Positions 28,838 to 37,301 of a stretch of DNA of 64,000 nt are shown here, piece after piece. Within the stretch, counting starts at the first letter, position 1. Every line of letters begins with the position of its first letter. The DNA lies in contig JAWQCY010000001.1 in assembly GCA_036321795.1 (NCBI GenBank), forward strand, positions 62,001-126,000, read 5' to 3'. Below the pieces are notes generated by a model that ran no database searches, was not told where the DNA came from, and saw only the letters and a program-made list of their open reading frames with translations. Position numbers and translations under genes: made by a program. Source of the DNA: CAKVON01 sp902475665 (GTDB taxonomy: Bacteria; Actinomycetota; Coriobacteriia; Coriobacteriales; Atopobiaceae).

Positions 28838-30117
28838 AGGGCATTGTCAACGCGTTCCGCATCAAGGAGCTGCGCGACAAGATCCTGCTCACGTTGGGCA
28901 TCCTCGTGCTGTACCGCATCGGTTCGCACGTTCCCGTCCCTGGCATCCCCTTCACGGGGATGCTGGCGGCGTACCAGAACGCATCGTCCAACGCGAGCTT
29001 CATCTCGGTGCTCGACCTGTTCTCGGGTGGTGCACTGTCGCGCGTCTCGGTGTTCTGCCTGGGCATCATGCCCTACATCACCTCTGAGATCATTATGCAG
29101 ATGATGCAGACCGTGATTCCCTCCCTTGGCGAGCTCGCCAAGGAGGGTGAGGCTGGCCAGCGCAAGGTCACCCAGTACACGCGTTATCTGACGATTGGTC
29201 TCGCCACGGTGAGCGCCATCGGATACCTGTTCCTGTTCAAGAGCGCCTCGTTTGGCATTTCCTTTGCAAGCGCAGGTGCGCCCGAGCTTCTGATGGACAT
29301 CGTCGTGGTGGTCACCATGGTCACTGGCGCCGTGTTCATCATGTGGCTTGGCGAGGTCATTACGCAGCGTGGCATCGGCAACGGCATGTCACTGATCATC
29401 TTCACCAACATCATCAGTGGTCTGCCCGCGTCCCTGACCGCCACGATCGCCTCGTCCAATACTGGCTTCGTGATGGCCATCGTCACCGTCCTGGTGATTT
29501 GCGTGGTCATCCCGTTCATCGTCTACATCGAGCGCGGCCAGCGCCGCATCCCGGTGCAGTACGCCAAGCGCATGGTTGGACGCAAGATGATGGGTGGCCA
29601 GACAACCTACCTGCCGGTTAAGGTCAACACTGCGGGTGTCGTGCCTATCATCTTCGCCTCGGCGATTCTGTACCTCCCGGCGCAGCTTGCCGTTTTCTTC
29701 CCGAACGTTGGGTGGATCAACGGCTTTGCCAACGCCATCTCGAGTGGCTGGATCAACTGGCTGCTCTCCGTGCTCCTGATCGTGTTCTTCGCGTACTTCT
29801 ACACCGCCATGGTCTTTAATCCTGACGAGACTGCCGACAACCTGCGTAAGCAGGGAGGCTTCATCCCCGGCGTCCGTCCCGGCTCTGCCACCGCGGCCTA
29901 TATCAAGAACACGCTCAGCCACATCACCCTCCCGGGCGGCATCTTTATGGCTCTTATTGCGATCGTCCCGTCGATCGTCTTCGCCTTCACTTCGAACGAG
30001 CTTATTCGCGCGTTCGGCGGCACCTCGGTGCTGATCATGGTTGGCGTTGCCCTCGACTCGATCTCGCAGCTCGAGAGCCAGCTCAAGATGCACAACTACG
30101 AGGGATTCTTCAAGTAG
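28831..30117 (+). CDS. secY: Preprotein translocase subunit SecY
   Basis: 428-residue channel subunit of SecYEG with ten predicted membrane helices. Signatures are YRIGSHVPVPGI near residue 28, SIFALGIMP-like SVFCLGIMPYITSEIIMQ near 73 and the cytoplasmic loop RGQRRIPVQYAKRMVGRKMMGGQ (in part GQRRIPVQYAKRMVG, near 236). The GTG start at 28831 overlaps rplO and is served by GGAGGAAAGG inside that gene. Cotranscription with ribosomal proteins and adk-map downstream is the usual actinobacterial order. Confidence 0.97.
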   Translation: MLKGIVNAFRIKELRDKILLTLGILVLYRIGSHVPVPGIPFTGMLAAYQNASSNASFISVLDLFSGGALSRVSVFCLGIMPYITSEIIMQMMQTVIPSLGELAKEGEAGQRKVTQYTRYLTIGLATVSAIGYLFLFKSASFGISFASAGAPELLMDIVVVVTMVTGAVFIMWLGEVITQRGIGNGMSLIIFTNIISGLPASLTATIASSNTGFVMAIVTVLVICVVIPFIVYIERGQRRIPVQYAKRMVGRKMMGGQTTYLPVKVNTAGVVPIIFASAILYLPAQLAVFFPNVGWINGFANAISSGWINWLLSVLLIVFFAYFYTAMVFNPDETADNLRKQGGFIPGVRPGSATAAYIKNTLSHITLPGGIFMALIAIVPSIVFAFTSNELIRAFGGTSVLIMVGVALDSISQLESQLKMHNYEGFFK

Positions 30118-30145
30118 GAACTAGGACTAGGGGAGAGAAGGACCG

Positions 30146-30772
30146 ATGAACATCGTTCTGCTCGGCGCCCCGGGCGCAGGCAAGGGCACCCAGGCTCAGA
30201 AGCTCGTCGCCGAATTCGGCGTTGCGCACATCTCCACCGGCGACTTGCTTCGCGCGGCCGTCAAGGCTGAGAGCAAGCTCGGCAAGCAGGCTAAGTCCTA
30301 CATGGACGCCGGCAAGTTCGTCCCCGATGAGCTCGTGGTCGACCTCGTCAAGGAACGCCTCGCCGCTGATGATACCCAAAAGGGCTTCATCCTCGATGGA
30401 TTTCCGCGCAACATCGACCAGGCCGTCACACTCGATTCCGAGCTCGGTTCCCTGGGCATGGATCTTGATGCAGCCCTTCTGGTCGACGTCAAGTCCGAGG
30501 TGATCGTCAAGCGCCTGAGCTCCCGCCGCACTTGCAGTGCGTGTGGTTTCACCGGCACCGCTGCCGACGAGACTTGCCCGCGTTGTGGTGGCGAGATGTA
30601 CCGGCGTGACGACGATAAGCCCGAGACGATTCAGAAACGTCTCGACGAATACGCCACGCAGACCTCTCCGCTTGTTGAGTACTATCGCGGCCACGGGATT
30701 CTCAAGACGGTTGATGGCGATCGTCCCGTCGACGAGGTATATGCCGACGTCAAGGCCCTGCTCGGGCTATGA
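30146..30772 (+). CDS. adk: Adenylate kinase
   Basis: 208-residue AMP + ATP = 2 ADP phosphotransferase. P-loop GAPGAGKGT at residues 7-15, NMP-binding HISTGDLLR near 30, and DGFPRNIDQA near 84 are intact. The LID domain has a four-cysteine zinc knuckle (CSAC near 129, CPRC near 144), typical of Gram-positive long-form enzymes. A weak AGGGGAGAG ribosome site precedes the ATG. The stop overlaps the map start by four bases (ATGA). Confidence 0.97.
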   Translation: MNIVLLGAPGAGKGTQAQKLVAEFGVAHISTGDLLRAAVKAESKLGKQAKSYMDAGKFVPDELVVDLVKERLAADDTQKGFILDGFPRNIDQAVTLDSELGSLGMDLDAALLVDVKSEVIVKRLSSRRTCSACGFTGTAADETCPRCGGEMYRRDDDKPETIQKRLDEYATQTSPLVEYYRGHGILKTVDGDRPVDEVYADVKALLGL

Positions 30773-31557
30773 TCAAGATCAAGTCCGCTCGCCAGATTGA
30801 AGAAATGAAGAGTGCCGGGGCGCTGTCCAAGACAGCGCTCCGGCGCGTTGGTGAGGCGGTTGTTCCCGGAGTGACCACCTTGGAGCTGGATGCCATTGCC
30901 GAGCGAGTCATCCGTTCGGCTGGTGCCACACCCACATTCAAGGGGTATTGCGGCTTTCCCGGAACCATCTGCGCGAGCGTAAATGACCAAATCGTCCACG
31001 GTATCCCCTCGTCTTCTGTCGTGTTGCGAGATGGCGACATCGTTTCCGTTGACGTTGGGGCAACGTTTGACGGTTGGGTCGGTGACAACGCCTGGACTTT
31101 CTACTGTGGTGAGCCCACAAGAGAGGCGCAAGCACTCTGCGAGGTTACCCGCGATTGCCTAAAGGCTGCCATTCGCCAGGCTGTTCCAGGGAATCGCCTG
31201 GGCGATGTCGGTGATGCCGTTCAGCGTCTTGCCGAGAAGCACGGCTTCGGCGTCGTGCGCGACTACACTGGCCACGGTGTTGGCCATGACATGCACGAGG
31301 AACCAAACGTTCCCAATTACGGAAAGCGCGGGCGAGGCGTTCGCCTTCAGAGTGGCATGGTTATTGCGATTGAGCCGATGATTACTCTTGGCAACCAGGC
31401 CAATGATGTCGCTGGCAATGGTTGGACCGTTTCGACCCTTGATGGTTCGCTTGCGGCCCACTACGAGAATACCGTTGCTATTACCGATGACGGCCCGGTC
31501 GTTCTGACTGCCGACGAGGTCGGTCCCTGGTGTGAGTCCCAGGGTGGAAGACGTTAG
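30769..31557 (+). CDS. map: Methionine aminopeptidase, type I
   Basis: 262-residue dinuclear-metal enzyme that removes the initiator methionine. Metal ligands are seen in VSVDVGATFDGWVGDNAW (two Asp, about residues 97-108), HGVGHDMHE (His, near 171), IAIEPM (Glu, near 204) and HYENTVAI (Glu, near 236). It overlaps adk by four bases. Codon use is noticeably less biased than in the ribosomal genes on either side (more A/T-ending codons), as expected from lower expression. Length fits the family. Confidence 0.96.
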   Translation: MIKIKSARQIEEMKSAGALSKTALRRVGEAVVPGVTTLELDAIAERVIRSAGATPTFKGYCGFPGTICASVNDQIVHGIPSSSVVLRDGDIVSVDVGATFDGWVGDNAWTFYCGEPTREAQALCEVTRDCLKAAIRQAVPGNRLGDVGDAVQRLAEKHGFGVVRDYTGHGVGHDMHEEPNVPNYGKRGRGVRLQSGMVIAIEPMITLGNQANDVAGNGWTVSTLDGSLAAHYENTVAITDDGPVVLTADEVGPWCESQGGRR

Positions 31558-31583
31558 GCTGACCACGGGCATAGAGTGATTGT

Positions 31584-31618
31584 GACTTCCCCTCGTCCTT
31601 CTCGACGGGGGGGAAGTC
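31584..31618 (+). terminator. Hairpin/terminator after map
   Basis: GACTTCCCC (31584-31592) pairs with GGGGAAGTC (31610-31618), extended by TCG/CGA around CCTTCT; followed by GCTTCATC, a poor T run. It marks a likely break before infA. Confidence 0.6.
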
Positions 31619-31723
31619 GCTTCATCTGTGTTCGATTGGTGTGACCATGGACGGCTTGGCTTGGTTTATGTAAGATATCTAGCTGCTGTCACTGTGCCGA
31701 TAGTGTGAAAGGGTAAGCCACAA

Positions 31724-31942
31724 GTGAGCAAACAGGACGCCATCGAGCTTGAGGGCAAGGTCATCGAGCCGCTGCCCAACGCAATGTTCAACGTCGAGCT
31801 TGAGAACGGCAAGACCATTCTCTGCACCATCTCGGGCAAGATCAGGATGAACTACATCCGCATCCTTCCCGGAGACAAGGTTGTCGTCGAGATTTCGCCG
31901 TACGACCTGACCCGCGGTCGCATCACCTACCGCTACAAGTAA
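31724..31942 (+). CDS. infA: Translation initiation factor IF-1
   Basis: 72-residue OB-fold factor that covers the A site during initiation. GTG start after AAAGGGTAAG. The sequence SKQDAIELEGKVIEPLPNA then GKTILCTISGKIRMNYIRILPGDKV (in part HISGKIRMN-like TISGKIRMNYIRILPGDKV) is standard. No convincing -35/-10 pair is found in the 166-base gap upstream, which contains the map hairpin. 140 bases with three short GC hairpins separate it from rpmJ. Confidence 0.97.
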   Translation: MSKQDAIELEGKVIEPLPNAMFNVELENGKTILCTISGKIRMNYIRILPGDKVVVEISPYDLTRGRITYRYK

Positions 31943-32082
31943 CAGCACCACCACCCCAGGTCTGCCTGGGCATCAGCCGGTTATAAACGCCTGCGGCTGG
32001 GCGACGAGATAGTGTGTTCCAGCTTCCACCTGGAACGCCGCAGAACCATCGGTTCGTACAGGAACTACCGAGAGGAAGAACG

Positions 32083-32196
32083 ATGAAGGTACGTCCTTCG
32101 GTCAAGAAGATGTGCGATAAGTGCAAGATCATCCGCCGTCACGGCAAGATTTACGTGATCTGCGAGAACCCGCGCCACAAGCAGCGCCAGGGCTAA
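32083..32196 (+). CDS. rpmJ: 50S ribosomal protein L36, zinc type
   Basis: 37-residue L36, the smallest ribosomal protein. MKVRPSVKKMCDKCKIIRRH carries the first CxxC and the remaining Cys-x4-His (CENPRH) completes the zinc site. GAGAGGAAG precedes the ATG. It sits between infA and rpsM, the common alpha-operon start. Zinc-free L36 paralogues occur in some species and would be looked for elsewhere. Confidence 0.96.
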   Translation: MKVRPSVKKMCDKCKIIRRHGKIYVICENPRHKQRQG

Positions 32197-32211
32197 GAGA
32201 GGAGCATCAAG

Positions 32212-32583
32212 TTGGCCCGTATCAACGGTGTCGACCTCCCGCGCGAGAAGCGCGTCGAGATCGGTCTTACCTACATCTACGGCATCGGCCGCACCACTGC
32301 CAGCAAGGTTTGTGAGAAGGCCGGCGTCAACCCCGCCACCCGCGTCCGCGATCTTACCGAGGACGAGGTCACCAAGCTCCGCGACGCCATCGACGAGTCC
32401 TACACCGTCGAGGGTGACCTGCGTCGTGAGGTCAAGCAGAACATCGCCCGCCTGATGGAGATTGGCTGCTACCGCGGCCTTCGCCACCGCAAGGGTCTCC
32501 CCGTCCGCGGCCAGCGCACGCACACCAACGCTCGTACCCGCAAGGGCAAGAAGCGTCAGGTCGGCGGCAAGAAGAAGAAGTAG
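32212..32583 (+). CDS. rpsM: 30S ribosomal protein S13
   Basis: 123-residue S13 of the 30S head, contacting P-site tRNA. TTG start with GAGAGGAG seven bases upstream. ARINGVDLPREKRVEIGLTYIYGIG opens it (in part KRVEIGLTYIYGIG) and CYRGLRHRKGLPVRGQRTHTNARTRKG (in part GLRHRKGLPVRGQRTHTNAR) is the diagnostic carboxy-terminal block, ending in a poly-lysine tail. rpsK follows after 13 bases. Confidence 0.97.
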   Translation: MARINGVDLPREKRVEIGLTYIYGIGRTTASKVCEKAGVNPATRVRDLTEDEVTKLRDAIDESYTVEGDLRREVKQNIARLMEIGCYRGLRHRKGLPVRGQRTHTNARTRKGKKRQVGGKKKK

Positions 32584-32596
32584 GGGATAACAGAGC

Positions 32597-32998
32597 ATGG
32601 CTACCGCTAAGAAGGGCGCGCGTCAGCGCGTCAAGCGCTCCGAGCGCAAGAACATCGCCGTGGGCCAGGCCCACATCAAGAGCACGTTCAACAACACGAT
32701 CATCTCCATCACCGACCCCCAGGGCAACGTGATCGCCTGGCAGTCCGCCGGTACCGTCGGCTTCAAGGGCTCCCGTAAGTCCACGCCGTTCGCCGCCCAG
32801 ATGGCCGCTGAGGCTTGCGCCAAGGCCGCGATGGAGCACGGCCTGCACAAGGTCGCCGTCTTCGTCAAGGGCCCCGGCTCCGGCCGCGAGACCGCCATCC
32901 GCTCCCTCCAGGCCGCCGGCCTCGAGGTCTCGAGCATCCAGGACAAGACCCCCATTCCGCACAACGGTTGCCGTCCGTGCAAGCGTCGTCGCGTGTAG
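32597..32998 (+). CDS. rpsK: 30S ribosomal protein S11
   Basis: 133-residue S11 of the platform, near the mRNA exit. AHIKSTFNNTIISITDPQGN near residue 26 and PFAAQMAAEACAKAAMEHG near 65 are conserved, and the end VSSIQDKTPIPHNGCRPCKRRRV (in part DKTPIPHNGCRPCKRRRV) is diagnostic. GGGGATAACAGAG is a weak ribosome site. rpsD starts 18 bases downstream. Confidence 0.97.
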   Translation: MATAKKGARQRVKRSERKNIAVGQAHIKSTFNNTIISITDPQGNVIAWQSAGTVGFKGSRKSTPFAAQMAAEACAKAAMEHGLHKVAVFVKGPGSGRETAIRSLQAAGLEVSSIQDKTPIPHNGCRPCKRRRV

Positions 32999-33016
32999 CT
33001 AGGAAGGATCACTAAT

Positions 33017-33610
33017 ATGGCAGTGGATAGGACGCCTGTCCTCAAGCGGTGCAGGTCCCTTGACATCGACCCCATCGTGATGGGCATCAACAAGAAGTCC
33101 AATCGTCAGCCCAAGCGCCAGCGTCGCAACGAGAGCGAGTATGGCCGTCAGCTGCGCGAGAAGCAGAAGGCCAAGTTCATCTACGGCGTTCTGGAAAACC
33201 AGTTCCACGGTTACTACGAGAAGGCCCTCAAGATCGAGGGCATCACGGGTGACAACCTGATGACGATCCTCGAGTCCCGTCTCGACAACGTCGTCTTCCG
33301 TCTTGGCTTTGCCCGCACCCGCAAGGAGGCCCGTCAGACCGTCCGTCACGGCCACATCACCGTGAACGGCCGTCGCGTTGACATCCCCTCCTACCGCGTC
33401 AAGGCCGGCGACGTCGTCGCCGTGGGCGCCAAGTTCAAGGATCTCCTGCCCATCAAGGAGGCCCTGATCTCCTCCGAGCACATGGCCGTTCCCTCGTGGC
33501 TCGAGGTCGACATCGAGAAGCTCCAGGGCACCGTCCTCCAGCTTCCCTCCCGTGACCAGATCGACCTCGACATCGACGCCCAGCTCATCGTCGAGCTCTA
33601 CTCCAAGTAG
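33017..33610 (+). CDS. rpsD: 30S ribosomal protein S4
   Basis: 197-residue primary 16S rRNA-binding protein with an S4 RNA-binding domain (RLDNVVFRLGFARTRKEARQTVRHGHITVNG, in part VVFRLGFARTRKEARQTV, near residue 95). It lacks a four-cysteine cluster near the amino terminus, so it is the zinc-free form. In many bacteria S4 represses the alpha operon; the operon here, rpmJ to rplQ, contains its gene, but no pseudoknot target is recognised. AGGAAGGA precedes the ATG. Confidence 0.97.
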   Translation: MAVDRTPVLKRCRSLDIDPIVMGINKKSNRQPKRQRRNESEYGRQLREKQKAKFIYGVLENQFHGYYEKALKIEGITGDNLMTILESRLDNVVFRLGFARTRKEARQTVRHGHITVNGRRVDIPSYRVKAGDVVAVGAKFKDLLPIKEALISSEHMAVPSWLEVDIEKLQGTVLQLPSRDQIDLDIDAQLIVELYSK

Positions 33611-33633
33611 TCCGATCTCGGTTGGAGGTACAC

Positions 33634-34575
33634 ATGTCCGAATTCATCCGACCCCAGGTCGACGCCGAGGATATCAGGGAGAACGTCACCCGCTTCACCG
33701 TCGAGCCGCTCGAGCGTGGCTATGGCGATACGCTGGGCAACTCGCTTCGTCGAGTCCTTCTCTCTTCCCTCGAGGGCGCTGCCGTCGAGGCCATCATGAT
33801 CGATGGCGTCCAGCATGAGTTCACGACCGTTGAGGGCGTGTACGAGGACGTCACCGCCATCGTGCTCAACGTCAAGGAGCTTGTCTTCAAGTCCATGGGC
33901 ACTGGCGAGGAGGCCGTGGCTTCCGTCAACGTCGACGGCCCGTGCACCGTTACCGCCGGTGACTTCGACGTGCCCGCCGAGTTCGAGCTCATTAACCCCG
34001 AGCACGTCGTGTGCACGCTTGGCGAGGGTCACCACCTCTCGATGAAGATGCGCATCGGCACCGGCCGTGGCTACGTTTCCAACGAGGACAACAAGCGCAG
34101 CGAGGATCCCATCGGGATCATCCACGTTGACTCGCGCTTCTCGCCGGTGCGTCGCTGCGCCAAGGCCGTCGAGCCTTGCCGCGTCGGCCAGCACACCGAC
34201 TACGACCGTCTCGTCCTCGAGGTCGAGACCGACGGCTCCATCGCCCCGCGCGATACCGTCGTCGAGGCCGCGAACATCGTCAACCAGCACATGAACGCGT
34301 TCATGGCCCTGGGCGACGACACCAAGGAGCCCGAGGAGCAGAACATCTTCGCCGCTCCCGAGGATGACGACAACAGCGAGCTTGACAAGCAGATTGAGGA
34401 CCTGGACCTCTCCGTCCGTTCCTACAACTGCCTCAAGCGCGCTGGCATCCACTCCGTCCGTCAGCTGGTGGAGTTCTCTGAGAACGACCTTCTCAACATC
34501 CGCAACTTCGGCGTCAAGTCCATCGAGGAAGTCAAGGACAAGCTCGAGTCGATGGGCCTCGGCCTCAAGGCCTAA
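33634..34575 (+). CDS. rpoA: DNA-directed RNA polymerase subunit alpha
   Basis: 313-residue alpha subunit. The amino-terminal domain (residues 1 to about 230) dimerises and starts polymerase assembly, with FTVEPLERGYGDTLGNSLRRVLLSSLEGAAV (in part GYGDTLGNSLRRVLLSSL). A linker rich in Asp/Glu leads to the carboxy-terminal domain (about 255-313) reading VRSYNCLKRAGIHSVRQL and DLLNIRNFGVKSIEEVKDKL; the Arg, Asn, Cys, Lys and Gly residues that contact UP elements are kept. ATG 33634 follows TGGAGGT; a TTG at 33622 overlaps that site and is rejected. Confidence 0.97.
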   Translation: MSEFIRPQVDAEDIRENVTRFTVEPLERGYGDTLGNSLRRVLLSSLEGAAVEAIMIDGVQHEFTTVEGVYEDVTAIVLNVKELVFKSMGTGEEAVASVNVDGPCTVTAGDFDVPAEFELINPEHVVCTLGEGHHLSMKMRIGTGRGYVSNEDNKRSEDPIGIIHVDSRFSPVRRCAKAVEPCRVGQHTDYDRLVLEVETDGSIAPRDTVVEAANIVNQHMNAFMALGDDTKEPEEQNIFAAPEDDDNSELDKQIEDLDLSVRSYNCLKRAGIHSVRQLVEFSENDLLNIRNFGVKSIEEVKDKLESMGLGLKA

Positions 34576-34611
34576 GGCCACGCCACGTAATCGCTTAGGA
34601 GCAGCAAGACC

Positions 34612-35085
34612 ATGAGACACAACAAGAAGCGCGGCATGAAGCTTGGCACCGACGCGAGCCACACCAAGGCCATCAAGAAGAGCCTGGTTCGCGCGCTGCT
34701 CGAGAACGACCGCATCAAGACTTCGACCGAGCGCGCCAAGGCCATCAGGCCTGAGGTCGAGCGCGTCATCACCTGGGCGAAGAAGGGCGACCTGCACTCC
34801 CGTCGCCTTGCCATCGCCAAGGTTGGCGACGCCCAGCTCGTCAGCGAGGTCTTCCAGAAGGCCGAGCAGGGCATGTGGGCTGACCGCAACGGCGGCTACA
34901 CCCGCATCATGAAGCTCGGCAACCGCAAGGGCGACAACACCGAGGTTTCGATCATCGAGATCGTCACCGAGCCGGTTGCCCCCAAGGCCAAGGCCTCCGT
35001 CAAGAAGGTCGCCAAGGTCGAGGAGGCTCCCGTCGAGGAGCCCAAGGCCGAGGAGACCGAGGCTGAGGAGAAGGACGCCGAGTAG
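34612..35085 (+). CDS. rplQ: 50S ribosomal protein L17 with acidic C-terminal tail
   Basis: 157-residue L17; the family core is about 116-120 residues. RHNKKRGMKLGTDASHTKAIKKSL opens it (in part KRGMKLGTDASHTKAIKKSL), and GYTRIMKLGNRKGDNTEVSIIE (in part GYTRIMKLGNRKGDNTE) closes the core. The last 35 or so residues are a Lys/Ala then Glu-rich low-complexity tail (EEPKAEETEAEEKDAE). AGGAGCAGC precedes the ATG. A strong terminator ends the operon; truA follows separately. Confidence 0.97.
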   Translation: MRHNKKRGMKLGTDASHTKAIKKSLVRALLENDRIKTSTERAKAIRPEVERVITWAKKGDLHSRRLAIAKVGDAQLVSEVFQKAEQGMWADRNGGYTRIMKLGNRKGDNTEVSIIEIVTEPVAPKAKASVKKVAKVEEAPVEEPKAEETEAEEKDAE

Positions 35086-35108
35086 GCATCCCGAACCAAG
35101 TTTTTGAT

Positions 35109-35145
35109 GAGGGACCCGCAGCATCCAGCGCGGGTTCCTCTTTTT
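35109..35145 (+). terminator. Intrinsic terminator after rplQ
   Basis: Stem GAGGGACCCGC/GCGGGTTCCTC (one A-T to G-T change) and five T residues, 24 bases past the stop. Confidence 0.92.
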
Positions 35146-35252
35146 GTATCCTGCTTGCATGTGGCTTTGCCGCTGATGCCGCTTTGGTGACGGCCTGGCT
35201 GCATTTCGCGACCCAGTGTCGCTGTTGGCCGCCAAACGGGAAGGAAGCTCAT

Positions 35253-36122
35253 ATGACGACGATTGACGACAACGACACCCCGACCGTTCGCGTCGACCTG
35301 CGCGACGTGCCCGCGGCGGCCACCATGGTCGTGCGTGTGGGTTATCGCGGCCACGACTTCTGCGGTTTTGCGGAGCAGCCTGACCAGCGTACGGTTGCGG
35401 GTGACTTGCGTCGCGCCCTGGAGACGTTCCTGCGCCGACCCGTGGAGCTGACATGTGCGGGGCGTACCGACGCGGGCGTCCACTCGATGTCCTGTGCGCA
35501 GCACGTAAGCCTTCCCGTCACGGCCGACGAGCTCTCGATCGATAGACGCACCCTGCAGCGAGCCCTTACCGCGCTGGTTGACGATGACATCTCCATTGGC
35601 GGGGTGTTTCGCGCCCGCGCGGGCTTCTCGGCACGCTTTGACGCGGTCTCGCGCAGTTACCGCTATCGAATCTGCGAGGGGTGGGTTCGTCCGGTCATGG
35701 CATGGGAGCACGCCTGGTGGTTGCGTGCGCCCCTGGACGCCGAGGCCATGGACGAGGCCGCGCGCTGCCTGGAGGGCGAGCACGACTTCAAGAGCTTCTG
35801 CAAGGCGAGCTCGGCGGTGGGAAAGCCCACCTGTCGCCATGTGGTGTCTTGTCGTGTGAGCCGAATCGAGGAGGCGGGCGAGTCGCTGGTTGCGCTCGAC
35901 ATCACGGGCAACGCCTTCCTTCACTCGATGGTCCGCACGATTACGGGCACGCTCGTTGAGGTTGGTCGCGGGCACCGTGACGCCGCGTGGGTCGCCGACG
36001 TGCTTGCTGCCTGCGACCGTCGTGCCGCGGGGCAGTGCGCGCCTGCGAAGGGGCTGTCGTTCGCGGCAGTGGAGTACCCTGACGGCTCGCTCGCGCCGTG
36101 GCCGTGCGCCGAGCGCGAGTAA
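35253..36122 (+). CDS. truA: tRNA pseudouridine(38-40) synthase TruA
   Basis: 289-residue pseudouridine synthase acting on the tRNA anticodon stem. The catalytic Asp73 is in CAGRTDAGVHS; VRVGYRGHDFCGFAEQPDQRTVAGDL near residue 29 (in part YRGHDFCGFAEQPDQRTV) and FLHSMVRTITGTLVEVG near 225 are family motifs. ATG 35253 follows GGAAGGAAG; a GTG 69 bases earlier lacks a site. An amino-terminal 20-residue polar stretch precedes the core. It follows rplQ as in most actinobacteria but after a terminator. Confidence 0.95.
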   Translation: MTTIDDNDTPTVRVDLRDVPAAATMVVRVGYRGHDFCGFAEQPDQRTVAGDLRRALETFLRRPVELTCAGRTDAGVHSMSCAQHVSLPVTADELSIDRRTLQRALTALVDDDISIGGVFRARAGFSARFDAVSRSYRYRICEGWVRPVMAWEHAWWLRAPLDAEAMDEAARCLEGEHDFKSFCKASSAVGKPTCRHVVSCRVSRIEEAGESLVALDITGNAFLHSMVRTITGTLVEVGRGHRDAAWVADVLAACDRRAAGQCAPAKGLSFAAVEYPDGSLAPWPCAERE

Positions 36123-36155
36123 ACGACACGAAGAGACTGGGGAGAAGCCCTGACG

Positions 36156-37205
36156 ATGGATCTGGTTCTTGACGTTCTGGTCGATGGCGTGGTGGACACC
36201 GCGAAGCTGCTGCCGTTCCTGTTTGTGACCTACCTCGCGATGGAGGCGCTCGAGCATGGCATGGGGCCGCGCTCGCGTCGCCTGGTGGAGCGCGCCGGTG
36301 TCGCCGGCCCGATTGTCGGCGGCGCGGTGGGCGCGCTGCCGCAATGCGGCTTCTCCGCGATGGCCGCGACGCTGTTCTCGGGTCGTGTGGTCAGCATGGG
36401 TACGCTGCTCGCGGTCCTTCTCTCCACCAGCGACGAGATGATTCCGGTGTTCGTGGCTCACGGCGTCTCCCCGGAGCGCTGGGGGATGGTCCTGGCCCTC
36501 AAGGTGGCCGTGGGCATCGTGTGTGGCCTGACCTTGGACGCGGCCCTGCGCCTCCTGCACCTGGCGGGCGACGGCCACACCCACATTCACGAGCTGTGCG
36601 AGCGCGAGCACTGCCACTGCGACGACGATTGCGATTGCTCGTTTGGGGACGAGCCTGCCGAGAAGCACGTGTGCGAGTGCTGCGGGCATCACTTTGACGT
36701 ATCGGAGGCCGCCGTGCCCAGGGGCGAGCATGGGTGCGACCACGATCACGGCCACGAACACGACCACGACCACGCCCACGCCCACGGCCACGAACACGGG
36801 CACGGCCCGGCGGGCATCGTTCGCAGCGCCGTGGTCCACACCGTGCAGGTGACCGTGTTCATCTTCGTCATCACCCTCGCCATGGGCCTTCTGATCGAGC
36901 TCGTCGGGACCGACGCGATCGCGGGCCTGGCGGGAAGCCATCCGCTGCGCGCCGTGTTCGTCGCGGCCCTGGTTGGCATGGTGCCCAACTGCGCCGCCTC
37001 GGTCGCGATCTCCGAGCTGTTCCTGGCGGGCACCCTCGGCGTGCCAGCGATGCTCGCGGGTCTTCTGGCCTCCGGTGGGGTCGGCCTGCTGGTGCTGTTC
37101 CGCACCAACGCCGACATGCGTCAGAACGTCGCGGTCGCCGTGCTGCTGTATGTCGCAAGTGTGGTTTGCGGCATCATGGCGCTTCTCGCGGGGGTCGCGA
37201 TCTAG
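36156..37205 (+). CDS. Putative heavy-metal/manganese transporter with a His- and Cys-rich loop
   Basis: 349-residue integral membrane protein, best fitting the putative 10-TM heavy-metal exporter family (PF11449-like). Two hydrophobic blocks (about residues 1-135 and 225-349) each carry a GxxPxCGxS-like signature: GALPQCGFSAMAATLFSGRV near 50 and GMVPNCAASVAISELFLAGT near 275. Between them lies a loop of about 90 residues with two Cys/His clusters (CEREHCHCDDDCDC and CECCGHHF) and then a run of HDH/HEH repeats, a likely metal-binding sensor. The repeat symmetry suggests an inverted-topology transporter. Which metal it moves is unknown. Confidence 0.75.
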   Translation: MDLVLDVLVDGVVDTAKLLPFLFVTYLAMEALEHGMGPRSRRLVERAGVAGPIVGGAVGALPQCGFSAMAATLFSGRVVSMGTLLAVLLSTSDEMIPVFVAHGVSPERWGMVLALKVAVGIVCGLTLDAALRLLHLAGDGHTHIHELCEREHCHCDDDCDCSFGDEPAEKHVCECCGHHFDVSEAAVPRGEHGCDHDHGHEHDHDHAHAHGHEHGHGPAGIVRSAVVHTVQVTVFIFVITLAMGLLIELVGTDAIAGLAGSHPLRAVFVAALVGMVPNCAASVAISELFLAGTLGVPAMLAGLLASGGVGLLVLFRTNADMRQNVAVAVLLYVASVVCGIMALLAGVAI

Positions 37206-37301
37206 CATTGGGGTTGGCGTCGGGCACGGGTGTGCGCAGCGGCGTACACAAGGGCATGGTGCCCGATGCTGACCGAACACGCCTAGCCGGAAGGGGATGC
37301 G

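Noticed and set aside
36730..36815. CACGNN tandem repeat considered as CRISPR or microsatellite array
   Set aside because: It lies inside a reading frame and encodes the His-rich metal-binding loop.
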